Shown in pieces: positions 23,284 to 35,470 of a stretch of 64,000 nucleotides of DNA. This DNA is from Pratylenchus scribneri (taxonomy: Eukaryota > Nematoda > Chromadorea > Rhabditida > Pratylenchidae): contig JAQSEB010000047.1 in assembly GCA_030063045.1 (NCBI GenBank), forward strand, positions 1,922,001 through 1,986,000. Reading direction: 5' to 3'. Below the pieces are notes generated by a model. The model made no database searches. It was not told the origin of the DNA and saw only the letters and a list, made by a program, of their open reading frames with translations. Numbering within the stretch: the first letter of the stretch is position 1; each line of letters starts with the position of its first letter. A program made the position numbers and the translations under genes.

Positions 23284-26200
23284 AGCTTAGTCAAACAGGC
23301 GGAATTATTAAAACTTAGTCAACCAGGCGGAATTATTAAAACTTAGTCAAACAGGCGGAATTATTAAAACTTAGTCAAACAGGCGGAATTATTAAAACTT
23401 AGTCAACCAGGCGGAATTATTAAAACTTAGTCAACCAGGCGGAATTATTAAAACTTAGTCAACCAGGCGGAATTATTAAAACTTAGTCAACCAGGCGGAA
23501 TTATTAAAACTTAGTCAAACAGGCGGAATTATTAAAACTTAGTCAAACAGGCGGAATTATTAAAACTTAGTCAACCAGGCGGAATTATTAAAACTTAGTC
23601 AACCAGGCGGAATTATTAAAACTTAGTCAAACAGGCGGAATTATTAAAACTTAGTCAACCAGGCGGAATTATTAAAACTTAGTCAACCAGGCGGAATTAT
23701 TAAAACTTAGTCAACCAGGCGGAATTATTAAAACTTAGTCAACCAGGCGGAATTATTAAAACTTAGTCAACCAGGCGGAATTATTAAAACTTAGTCAACC
23801 AGGCGGAATTATTAAAACTTAGTCAAACAGGCGGAATTATTAAAACTTAGTCAAACAGGCGGAATTATTAAAACTTAGTCAACCAGGCGGAATTATTAAA
23901 ACTTAGTCAAACAGGCGGAATTATTAAAACTTAGTCAACCAGGCGGAATTATTAAAACTTAGTCAAACAGGCGGAATTATTAAAACTTAGTCAACCAGGC
24001 GGAATTATTAAAACTTAGTCAACCAGGCGGAATTATTAAAACTTAGTCAAACAGGCGGAATTATTAAAACTTAGTCAACCAGGCGGAATTATTAAAACTT
24101 AGTCAAACAGGCGGAATTATTAAAACTTAGTCAACCAGGCGGAATTATTAAAACTTAGTCAAACAGGCGGAATTATTAAAACTTAGTCAACCAGGCGGAA
24201 TTATTAAAACTTAGTCAAACAGGCGGAATTATTAAAACTTAGTCAACCAGGCGGAATTATTAAAACTTAGTCAACCAGGCGGAATTATTAAAACTTAGTC
24301 AACCAGGCGGAATTATTAAAACTTAGTCAACCAGGCGGAATTATTAAAACTTAGTCAACCAGGCGGAATTATTAAAACTTAGTCAACCAGGCGGAATTAT
24401 TAAAACTTAGTCAAACAGGCGGAATTATTAAAACTTAGTCAAACAGGCGGAATTATTAAAACTTAGTCAACCAGGCGGAATTATTAAAACTTAGTCAACC
24501 AGGCGGAATTATTAAAACTTAGTCAAACAGGCGGAATTATTAAAACTTAGTCAACCAGGCGGAATTATTAAAACTTAGTCAACCAGGCGGAATTATTAAA
24601 ACTTAGTCAACCAGGCGGAATTATTAAAACTTAGTCAACCAGGCGGAATTATTAAAACTTAGTCAAACAGGCGGAATTATTAAAACTTAGTCAACCAGGC
24701 GGAATTATTAAAACTTAGTCAACCAGGCGGAATTATTAAAACTTAGTCAACCAGGCGGAATTATTAAAACTTAGTCAACCAGGCGGAATTATTAAAACTT
24801 AGTCAACCAGGCGGAATTATTAAAACTTAGTCAACCAGGCGGAATTATTAAAACTTAGTCAAACAGGCGGAATTATTAAAACTTAGTCAAACAGGCGGAA
24901 TTATTAAAACTTAGTCAACCAGGCGGAATTATTAAAACTTAGTCAACCAGGCGGAATTATTAAAACTTAGTCAAACAGGCGGAATTATTAAAACTTAGTC
25001 AACCAGGCGGAATTATTAAAACTTAGTCAACCAGGCGGAATTATTAAAACTTAGTCAACCAGGCGGAATTATTAAAACTTAGTCAACCAGGCGGAATTAT
25101 TAAAACTTAGTCAAACAGGCGGAATTATTAAAACTTAGTCAAACAGGCGGAATTATTAAAACTTAGTCAACCAGGCGGAATTATTAAAACTTAGTCAACC
25201 AGGCGGAATTATTAAAACTTAGTCAACCAGGCGGAATTATTAAAACTTAGTCAAACAGGCGGAATTATTAAAACTTAGTCAAACAGGCGGAATTATTAAA
25301 ACTTAGTCAACCAGGCGGAATTATTAAAACTTAGTCAACCAGGCGGAATTATTAAAACTTAGTCAAACAGGCGGAATTATTAAAACTTAGTCAAACAGGC
25401 GGAATTATTAAAACTTAGTCAACCAGGCGGAATTATTAAAACTTAGTCAAACAGGCGGAATTATTAAAACTTAGTCAACCAGGCGGAATTATTAAAACTT
25501 AGTCAACCAGGCGGAATTATTAAAACTTAGTCAAACAGGCGGAATTATTAAAACTTAGTCAAACAGGCGGAATTATTAAAACTTAGTCAACCAGGCGGAA
25601 TTATTAAAACTTAGTCAACCAGGCGGAATTATTAAAACTTAGTCAAACAGGCGGAATTATTAAAACTTAGTCAACCAGGCGGAATTATTAAAACTTAGTC
25701 AACCAGGCGGAATTATTAAAACTTAGTCAACCAGGCGGAATTATTAAAACTTAGTCAACCAGGCGGAATTATTAAAACTTAGTCAAACAGGCGGAATTAT
25801 TAAAACTTAGTCAACCAGGCGGAATTATTAAAACTTAGTCAACCAGGCGGAATTATTAAAACTTAGTCAACCAGGCGGAATTATTAAAACTTAGTCAACC
25901 AGGCGGAATTATTAAAACTTAGTCAACCAGGCGGAATTATTAAAACTTAGTCAACCAGGCGGAATTATTAAAACTTAGTCAAACAGGCGGAATTATTAAA
26001 ACTTAGTCAAACAGGCGGAATTATTAAAACTTAGTCAACCAGGCGGAATTATTAAAACTTAGTCAACCAGGCGGAATTATTAAAACTTAGTCAAACAGGC
26101 GGAATTATTAAAACTTAGTCAACCAGGCGGAATTATTAAAACTTAGTCAACCAGGCGGAATTATTAAAACTTAGTCAACCAGGCGGAATTATTAAAACTT

Positions 26201-26900
26201 AGTCAACCAGGCGGAATTATTAAAACTTAGTCAAACAGGCGGAATTATTAAAACTTAGTCAAACAGGCGGAATTATTAAAACTTAGTCAACCAGGCGGAA
26301 TTATTAAAACTTAGTCAACCAGGCGGAATTATTAAAACTTAGTCAAACAGGCGGAATTATTAAAACTTAGTCAACCAGGCGGAATTATTAAAACTTAGTC
26401 AACCAGGCGGAATTATTAAAACTTAGTCAACCAGGCGGAATTATTAAAACTTAGTCAACCAGGCGGAATTATTAAAACTTAGTCAACCAGGCGGAATTAT
26501 TAAAACTTAGTCAACCAGGCGGAATTATTAAAACTTAGTCAAACAGGCGGAATTATTAAAACTTAGTCAACCAGGCGGAATTATTAAAACTTAGTCAACC
26601 AGGCGGAATTATTAAAACTTAGTCAAACAGGCGGAATTATTAAAACTTAGTCAACCAGGCGGAATTATTAAAACTTAGTCAACCAGGCGGAATTATTAAA
26701 ACTTAGTCAAACAGGCGGAATCATTAAAACTTAGTCAAACAGGCGGAATTATTAAAACTTAGTCAAACAGGCGGAATCGGAATTATTAAAACTTAGTCAA
26801 CCAGGCGGAATTATTAAAACTTAGTCAAACAGGCGGAATCATTAAAACTTAGTCAAACAGGCGGAATCATTAAAACTTAGTCAATCAGGCGGAATTAAAA
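23284..26900. repeat. 28-bp minisatellite (array 3), ~129 copies
   Basis: About 3.6 kb of a 28-bp monomer, AACTTAGTCAACC plus AGGCGGAATTATTAA. Units are nearly identical, and the main variation is one position (CAACC versus CAAAC). Only the last six or seven monomers carry other changes (GGAATCATT, an internal GGAATC insertion, TCAATC). The order of the two variants repeats over 16-monomer blocks. The array is intergenic, 3.5 kb past tbh-1, and has no long open frame. Confidence 0.98.
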
Positions 26901-29014
26901 CAGGATGAGCACATACACCTTACACTCAATTGTCCTCTACATTCAAAAATTATCCAAATTTATAAAAAATTGCCATTATTTTTCCAATCATTTTATTGCC
27001 TAGAATAAATTTCTGAACCTTATAAACCGTTTTTTTCACTAACTTTGTATTAATTTTATATATATTTCCTATTAATTCATTTCCCCAATTAATTCATTTT
27101 TCCAACAATTTTGTTGTATAAATTTCAGCCAAAGTCGATATAATTCGTGCGTTGAGTTGAATTAATGAGTGAAGTTGATGCCATTACAAAATTCCACATC
27201 ATTTTTATTTTCTCATATATAATTTTGACTCATTTAATTAATTTTTTTTGCATTTTATAATCGTACAATTTATTTGTGTTAATAATTTCCGCTTATCTGA
27301 ATTACAAAAACTTTTAAGGCACAAATTGAGTTTTGCCTTCTCTCTCCATTTTCCATCATCCATTTCCCCAATATTATATGCCCAAACAAATTATTAATTT
27401 GCATTCCAAATTTGTGCGCCACCACTTTATATTTTCTTTCTCATTTATGGCATAAATAAAATTCACATTCATTTTGCTGCATTTGGCTTGGCCTCCCCAC
27501 ATTAATTGTATTTATTATTTATAACCACCAACTCAAAAGGATGAAGTTGAAGGCAAAAATGGGGTTATTGGGCCAATTAGACTGCTTCGATGGCATAAAA
27601 TGCCGTGGCATCCAATGGCACCATCCACCCTACCCCTCCATTTTATTATTATAATTCGTCGCCAATTTCACTAACTCAACCAATTTTCAACTTTTTCGAT
27701 GAGGCAGTATGGACAATTCGATGAATGAATTGGCCAGGCAATGAGCCACCAACCACCACTAAAGGCTATTGGCACGAAAATGTATTTTTGCCTCAAAAGG
27801 CGAAAATGGTAATTTATTAGGCGAGAGAAGGAAATTTGCCCTAGGGGCCTTTTTGCACAACAATTTCCCCTTCCTTTCCTTTTCCAAAAAATGTAATCTG
27901 GAAATATTACATTTTTAAATTGAATTTTTTTGTATTAAGCCCTCAGTCAACAGCAGATTTTTTTGCCTCAATAAATGCCAATTGTAAATCCAAATCCAAC
28001 CAAAATCCTTCCAATTCCATCATTCAAAAATGCTAAAATTATTTTCACACATCCCCTTCTCTTCCTCCTCTTTATTATTAAAAAGTAGGCAAAAAGCCAT
28101 CCATCCTCCCCATTTATAGAAATAAAACAATAAAAATGGAGGAGGCGAGGAATTTTTCTGCGAAAAATTAAAATTCAAAGGGAAGGCTTAAAATGTGGAT
28201 AAAGGCTAAAGGGAAGGCCAAGGGAAAATTTTGTATGCCGCCACTTTTCATTGGTGCCAATTTTCTCTTATTAGTGCCATCTTTTTTTGCCAATTCATTG
28301 TGCTGACTAAATCCCTTTCCATTCCAAGCCATCGAGCTTACTAAATTCTAAAAGCCAAAATCTATTGAAAAGCCAAAAAAGCTAATTCAAATTTTTGATG
28401 CCATAAATTCCCTTATTTCTCTCTTCCAGCCAATGCCATTGCTATAAATTTGCTTATTTTCCCCTTTCCATATTTTGGTGGCCCCATCCAATAAAATCCA
28501 AATATGTAAAATGTGCGCAGGTGCAAAATTCCTCATCAAATATTGGAATGAAATGAAATTATTGCTTCCCAAACAAAACAGCAAAATTGGCATTTTTATT
28601 TTCATATTAAATTCTGCTGCCATTGCCGTGATTTGCTCCCTCTTCCTTTTCCTTCCTTCCTTCTTTTTGTTTTATTCCATTTTTGGCATCAAATAGTAAT
28701 TTTAAATACCAAAACAGCCCACAAAATTGGGTTGGGACTTGGGAGTCATTTTTGTGTTTGGTTGGTTGGCAAATTAATTTTTTGAAAAAAAATGAATAGA
28801 AAAATTCGAGAATGATCTTTGTTAATTTATATTTAAATAAATTTGTGTCCATTTTTGCTTACATATGAATTTTCATTTTTAAGAAAATGTGTTAAAATTT
28901 AACATTTAAAAAATAGAAATGTTTCTATATTTAGAATAAATTTGGCAATAATTTTTCCATTTTATTTATATGAATTGGCATAAAAAAAGACATTTCAATA
29001 CTTATAGGTCATTC
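26901..29014. other. AT-rich spacer between arrays 3 and 4, no gene found
   Basis: No splice-supported coding frame is seen. The first 90 bp (ACCTTACACTCAATTGTCC, AAAAATTATCC) match the sequence following array 4. The part around 27.08-27.29 kb matches 22.70-22.88 kb on the other side of array 3. Confidence 0.5.
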
Positions 29015-29295
29015 TTTTGGCCATATTTCAACAAGGAAGCAACCAATTATGGAAGGCGATATACTATTTAAAAGCCTCAAGTGTCCTCTAAAAAATTTTA
29101 AATAATTTATAAAATAAGCGACTTTTCCTTAAAAAAATCGGATTTATTAGATTATCAGATAAATCATTCTTCTTGAAAAGATTTTTAAAAATATTTTGGA
29201 GCCAATTCTTATAGTACACTTTGAACTTTCCAATAGTATATCGCCCACTCATCAGACAGATTGGTTAAAGCCTCATTTGAGATATTTGCCAAAAA
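29015..29295. mobile_element. Family A foldback element, copy 8
   Basis: Left arm CTTTTGGCCATATTTCAACA with GGCGATATACTATTTAAAAG and GTCCTCTAAAAA; right arm with GTATATCGCC and GAGATATTTGCCAAAAAC. It lies about 25 bp before array 4. Confidence 0.8.
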
Positions 29296-29316
29296 CTAAT
29301 GCTGGGTAAATAGGCG

Positions 29317-29905
29317 GAAAACTTAGTCAAACAGGCGGAATTATTAAAACTTAGTCAACCAGGCGGAATTATTAAAACTTAGTCAACCAGGCGGAATTAT
29401 TAAAACTTAGTCAACCAGGCGGAATTATTAAAACTTAGTCAACCAGGCGGAATTATTAAAACTTAGTCAACCAGGCGGAATTATTAAAACTTAGTCAACC
29501 AGGCGGAATTATTAAAACTTAGTCAACCAGGCGGAATTATTAAAACTTAGTCAAACAGGCGGAATTATTAAAACTTAGTCAACCAGGCGGAATTATTAAA
29601 ACTTAGTCAAACAGGCGGAATTATTAAAACTTAGTCAAACAGGCGGAATTATTAAAACTTAGTCAACCAGGCGGAATTATTAAAACTTAGTCAACCAGGC
29701 GGAATTATTAAAACTTAGTCAACCAGGCGGAATTATTAAAACTTAGTCAACCAGGCGGAATTATTAAAACTTAGTCAACCAGGCGGAATTATTAAAACTT
29801 AGTCAAACAGGCGGAATTATTAAAACTTAGTCAACCAGGCGGAATTATTAAAACTTAGTCAACCAGGCGGAATTATTAAAACTTAGTCAAACAGGCGGAA
29901 TTAAA
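29317..29905. repeat. 28-bp minisatellite (array 4), ~21 copies
   Basis: Same 28-bp monomer and same CAACC/CAAAC variants as array 3, 2.4 kb away. It ends GGCGGAATTAAAACAGGGTG, parallel to the ...AAAACAGGATG end of array 3. Confidence 0.98.
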
Positions 29906-32900
29906 ACAGGGTGGCTACGGACACCTTATACTTAATTGTCCGCTATGCTCTCAAAAAATTATCCAATAAAAAATTGTCAAAATGAAAAAGAGACCTTATA
30001 AAGGCATCTTTTTCTTTTATTTTCCGTGGATTTCTTCCGCGTGCCTTAAGTCCATCCATTCATTTTATTTACATTTCGGCCCACGGCCCCTCCACATTTT
30101 GGCATTTCCAAAATACCGTAATTTTGCCCTTCTTTCCCTCCCCACATTGGCCAATTTTTATTTAGTTGTGAAATTCCACGCAAATTGGTCCACTTTAAGA
30201 TGAGCATTACTAAATGAAATATGAAGTGAAGAGAAGACTATGGACCATGGCATTTTGTGCCATTTGATGGCTTCCAAATCCGCCAATATTGCATTCATTC
30301 ATTCATTTATTTAAATATTTTTTTTGCCATCCTCAAAATGCGTTTTTAATGGGATATATGGGAAGGGGTCTGGGGTGCGCGATGGCACGCAAAATGAGGC
30401 GAAAATCTAAGGCGAAGGGACAATTTTGAAGCCATCGAAATGAGAAGGGGAGGAAGGGAAGGGATGTCGGCAGATGCCATCGTCCCCTCATTTGAATTTC
30501 ACCATCGGCGCCCATTTTCCTCCCCAATTCATTTGGAAGGATCGTCAGTGCGCATTTTTCAATATTTAAATGAAAAAGCCAAAGCCCATTTCTTCTCCAG
30601 CTTCAATTTTCCTACACACATTTCTAATTCAAATCATGCCAAAATGCCCAATATGCCAAATGCCAAGACCAAAAACGTCGAGGAATTTGTAAAGGAGTGA
30701 CGGTTGAATGGTTGGTTTGAATTTAATGATGGCCTCTTTTTTTGTGCCAAACAAAAATGTCGATCATTTCCCTTTCACTTGGCCCCAATGCCATCAGATT
30801 TAATCAAATGGCAAAAACTGAAGAAGTTGGCATTGCCAATGGATGCACTTTTGGCATTTGCCTCTCAATCGTCCTCCCAACATTTTTTGCATTCATTTGC
30901 CCCATCCAATATTTTCTCCCCTCCCCTCAATTTTCAATCCCATTTTTCCATCAATCAGAGGCCATTTTGCCCATCAATTTGCATAAAATCAACGCGCACC
31001 CATCCCTCTACCCTTCTCCACTTCGACCATAAAATGTGCCTTCTTTTTAATGGTTCCAAAAAATGAATAAAAAATTGTGGACCTTTCATTCACACAATTT
31101 TATGCTGCCATCCAAAATCCAACAAAATGCGAACAAATATGCAAAAATCGACGGGCAAAATTGGCAAAAAAAGCGATTAAAATTGAATCCAAAAATGGGA
31201 AATTTTATTTGGCGAAAAAACTGAAAATGGCGAAAAGAATTTGTCCTAAAACCATAAATCTTATCACCATTTGATAGATCTGATCTCGTCAAGAAACATC
31301 ATTAGATTATATTATGGCATGGGTTTAACCAATTCTAATTTAGTTTTGAACCATTAAACCAAAATTGGGTTAAACCGTTTAAAACTCTTTAATTATGACC
31401 AAACCATAACCAAATTATATACCATTCAATGCGTCGTGACCAGCTCTATCCAATTTTGTGTATATGGTTTAAGAATATAGTGTAAACCCGATAAAGCCTT
31501 AAACCATTATTAATTTGCCATTTTGTACAATACTTGTGCAAAAATGACCTTGTAAAAATCAAAAATCAACAAATAATTTATTTAATTTTTATATTGTATT
31601 TGGCATAAATTTAATCAAATTATTCACGTCAACCTCTTTCCTTCCCCATTCCAACTTTTATATCAAATTTAATAAAATATCAAAATTTTCTCGCGCTCTC
31701 CCAATTTTGGCCATAAACTTCAAAAATTGTATTTAAGTGGCGAAGGGCACATAAAGGTGAATTATTATTGTTTGAGGGAGTGGAATAATTTTTCAAACGC
31801 AATTTTATATTTTATTATACCGTAGAAAAGTGGGAGGGGAGGGTTGCTTTTTTTGTGTGAATTTTGAGAACAATTTTTGATTTGAATGGAACGGAAATGG
31901 CATTAAAAAAATATAATTTAGGCCAATTTAGAATATTTATTAAATGTGTGCCAATTTCCGCCGCTCAATTTCCTCCCCCTCCCCTTTTTTGGCCAATTTC
32001 CCATCTAACAAATTTGGCAATGACAAAAAATGATTTTCGGTCTTTTTTTTCCAATTCTTTCGGCTACTTTTCATTCACCCCTCCGGTGCCCAAAATGAAC
32101 GGAGGAATTGGAAGATGGATTGGAAATTGGATCGTCCTTCCCCCATTTTTACATCATTTTCTGCCATTTTTCCCCTCCCAAAAAAACATTTGCGCGGCCA
32201 TATGGAAAAGGCACAAAAATATGGGTGGGAGAAGGGGATGGTCTAAAAACAAAAAAAGGCCGAAAATGGATTTGGAGGCAAAAAATTGAAGGCATTTTTA
32301 ACTAAAGGGAAGAGAGGACGGAGCCAATCCCATAAAAATATGTGGAAATGTGCGCACATTTTTATGAATATTTTTCCCCGTTTTCCATCCATTTTCCCCC
32401 TTTTAAACAAAAAAAAAACAGTTAAATGGAAGGGAAAAAAGATGGATGGCGCCAAAATGCCGCCAACCTTTTCCCCCATTTTTTAATGACAGTTTTTTGA
32501 ACCCAAAAAATAATCATCGCCGATAAAATGGCGGCAAAATTTTCGGATGGCATACGCATCAAAAAGCAATCGGAAAATGCACAGAAACATTCGTACAAAA
32601 AAAAGAAGAAAACGGAAGGTGGAAAAAACAGCAAAAATATATAATATTTATTATTGAAGTGAAAAAAAAAGCCCTAAGGGAAAATTTGATGGGGAAGGGA
32701 AAGGAGAAGGGGGAGGAAGGAAGAAGGAAGGGAGGAGTACGGTAGACCAAAAAGGGGAAAGGAGAAGGAAAAAAGAGGGACATTTTTAAACAAATTCAGC
32801 CACCATCCATATTTTCCACTTTTTCGTCCCCATAATTTTCCAATTCATCCATTTCTTCCCTTCCAATTTGCCTTGGCAAATATTGAGGCAAGCCAAAAAT

Positions 32901-33697
32901 AAAAAACAACAGCCAATTTTTTCTGCTGGACGCGCAATCCCAGCAAATTCGGCCATTTACCTTGGGTCCATTCCCGGATCTCCTCTGGCCCGTAAAAAAA
33001 TCATTTCCAATACCCAAATTCGTTCCCCAATTTTTCTCTCCTCAATTTCTCAAGAGCCAAGAGTCCCCCCAAAATATGCCCAACCAAAATGTGAGTGTAT
33101 GCAATGTAATAGGCCAAAAACCCCTCTCCGTTCCCTTCTACCATTTCCCATTGGACCTCCCAAATGACCATTAAGAGAGGGGAAAGGGGCAGATTATGCA
33201 ATCATTTTCCCCATTATATGTGGCATTTTGGGAAATTCATTATTTAGGGTATCGAGAAAATTGATGGCCAAAAACAGTCAAAATTTGAAGGGAAAATGTG
33301 GCCAATTTGGAAATTTGGAATTAATTATTTTTGGACCATTCATTTAAAAAACAATATTTTACATTGACAAATTGGATAAAATGGGAAATGTGGAGAAAGG
33401 GCCAATAAAAAATGCACACAAAACTAATAAGGAAACACAAAACTAGCGAAATAATTGGCTAACAAAAACAAAGCGAAATGAAATGAAATATCCAAAATTG
33501 GTGGGAGCAGCTGCGTGGATTAAATTTTTCAGCAATTTCTTTGGCAAAAATGGCACAGAATAGTCAAAAAATATTCTAGAATGCCCGCTGAAATCGAGAA
33601 ATGGAAAATGGAAAATTAAATGCAAAGAAAATATATATGGGATGTAAAAAACTAAACTACAATAAGAGAAGAATCAGTACACTGACATTCGCTTTGG
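29906..33697. other. Gene-free stretch
   Basis: Composed of AT-rich and CCATTTT-rich DNA with many short open frames of low-complexity composition. I found no motif, splice-bracketed exon or RNA gene. An inverted family B copy lies inside at 31.26-31.49 kb. Confidence 0.45.
31262..31490. mobile_element. Family B dispersed repeat, copy 3 (inverted)
   Basis: The reverse complement of copies 1 and 2: AACCAAAATTGGGTTAAAC, ACCAAATTATATACCATTC, ATGCGTCGTGACCAGCTCTA. Confidence 0.75.
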
Positions 33698-34007
33698 TTT
33701 TTGGCCCATATCTTGATGAGGCTTTAGCCAATTCAAGAAGGCAATATACCATTTTAAAGGTCTAGGTTTCTTATAAAAAATTGCTTAATTTAAATTTATG
33801 AATTACAAAATCTTTTGGATAAAAGATATTTTTCATTAATCAACATGATTTATCCTCTTTTTTATATTCTTATTAGACTTCTAGTTTTCGAAAATTTAAA
33901 TTTAATAAAATGAATATAATGCCTTTTTATAAAGGAGAATAAGAGCTTTAAATTGATATATTGCCTTCAAAAATTGGTAAAAGCCTCGTCGAGATATGAG
34001 ACAAAAT
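33698..34007. mobile_element. Family A foldback element, copy 9
   Basis: A divergent copy. Left arm TTTTTGGCCCATATCTTGAT with GGCAATATACCATTTTAAAG; right arm with TTTAAATTGATATATTGCC and CCTCGTCGAGATATGAGAC. Confidence 0.75.
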
Positions 34008-35138
34008 GTATAGGCAATTTGTTGGCTATATTCAATCATTTTAACCAAGTTGAGAAGGGCTGTAATTATATGGTTTTTAATTTGAATTAGACATTTAAAA
34101 CAAAAAGATTTTATAATTCTGATAAATGTAAATTTCGTTTTGAATTATATTTGAACAAGGCCATTGAACAAAAACCAAGCGAAATTCCATTTTTGATCCT
34201 AGAAAAAACATAGTTCGAGGGAAGGGGAAAGAATGTACAAATATTTATTAAATTTGCACACCCAAAATTGCATATTATTGTTAAAGTTGGAAGATGGGTG
34301 GCATTAATGGATGGTTCTTCTAGTTTTGCACCAAAAAATATGCTGCCACCAAGGAGGATAATGGCCCAAAAAAGTGCCAAGTCCAAAGTCTTCTTTTTTA
34401 CCTCCCACATTCATTTTCAATTTTTGCCCATCCTCCATTGGCACAAAACTAAATTGGTGGCCTCAATAAAAACATCTTTCATAAAAAAATTGTTAGTTTT
34501 GCCATTCCAAAAAAATATTTCTCTCTAAAAAAAGATTCTCCCCCATCAAAATTGGTGGTTTTTGCCTTGGGCAAAGTTTTGTTGGAAAGCAAAAAAAAAT
34601 CAAAAATTGGAAGCAGCTGAATCAGAAAAAGGAAAAAGAAAAATGTAAATAAATTCGAATAGCAAAAATAATAAATTAGAATTCCCATCATTCATTGCAG
34701 CAGTGCGCAAAATTCTAAGAATTATTATTGCTTTATTATTCCGTTTTGGCCAAATTTGTATGCCATTTTTTAATTTTATCCGATTTTTGGTCTTTTATGA
34801 GAGAAATCAAAATTGACGACAATTTTTTCGTGAATTTAGACATTTTATTTGACTTTTTAATGGAATTCACAATTCAATTTCAAACAAAGCCAAAACAATT
34901 ATTTTAATGCCTTTAATATTCGCAATAATTCAAATTTTATCTTACATTAAAACTTTGACATTTCAAATAAGATAAATACATGCTTATTTAAATTTTGAAC
35001 ATTTCTTCTTTTGACTGCGCAATTTGATCATAAAATATCTTTGAAGCCAATTTAAAAAAACTATTCCGATTTCTTTTATTAAATTTTGAATTAATTCATT
35101 TTAATTGGCAGATAAAACCGGCTGATTTATTCTTAAAA
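34008..35138. other. AT-rich stretch, no gene found
   Basis: Very AT-rich DNA leading up to array 5. Open frames at 34111-34410 and 34268-34528 overlap on opposite strands and show no family features or good splice sites. Confidence 0.45.
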
Positions 35139-35470
35139 CAGGTGGAATTAAAACTTAGTCAAACAGGCGGAATTATTCTAAGTTCGCCAGGCGGAATTAT
35201 TCTAACCAGGCGGAATTATTCTAAGTTCGCCAGGCGGAATTAAAACAGGCGGAATTATTCTAAGTTCGCCAGGCGGAATTATTCTAAGTTCGCCAGGCGG
35301 AATTAAAACAGGCGGAATTATTCTAAGTTCGCCAGGCGGAATTAAAACAGGCGGAATTATTCTAAGTTCGCCAGGCGGAATTATTCTAAGTTCGCCAGGC
35401 GGAATTATTCTAAGTTCGCCAGGCGGAATTAAAACAGGCGAATTTATTCTTAAAAAAACAGGCGGAATTT
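35139..35470. repeat. 24-bp minisatellite (array 5), chimeric
   Basis: Mostly the 24-bp monomer of array 1 (CTAAGTTCGCC plus AGGCGGAATTATT), interspersed with GCGGAATTAAAACAGG links. It opens with AAAACTTAGTCAAACAGGCG, a 28-bp-type unit of arrays 3 and 4, so both monomer types occur in one array. Confidence 0.95.

Noticed and set aside
23284..26900. Regular repeat array resembling a CRISPR
   Set aside because: Monomers are contiguous 28-bp near-identical units with no unique spacers, in a spliced eukaryotic genome. It is a minisatellite.
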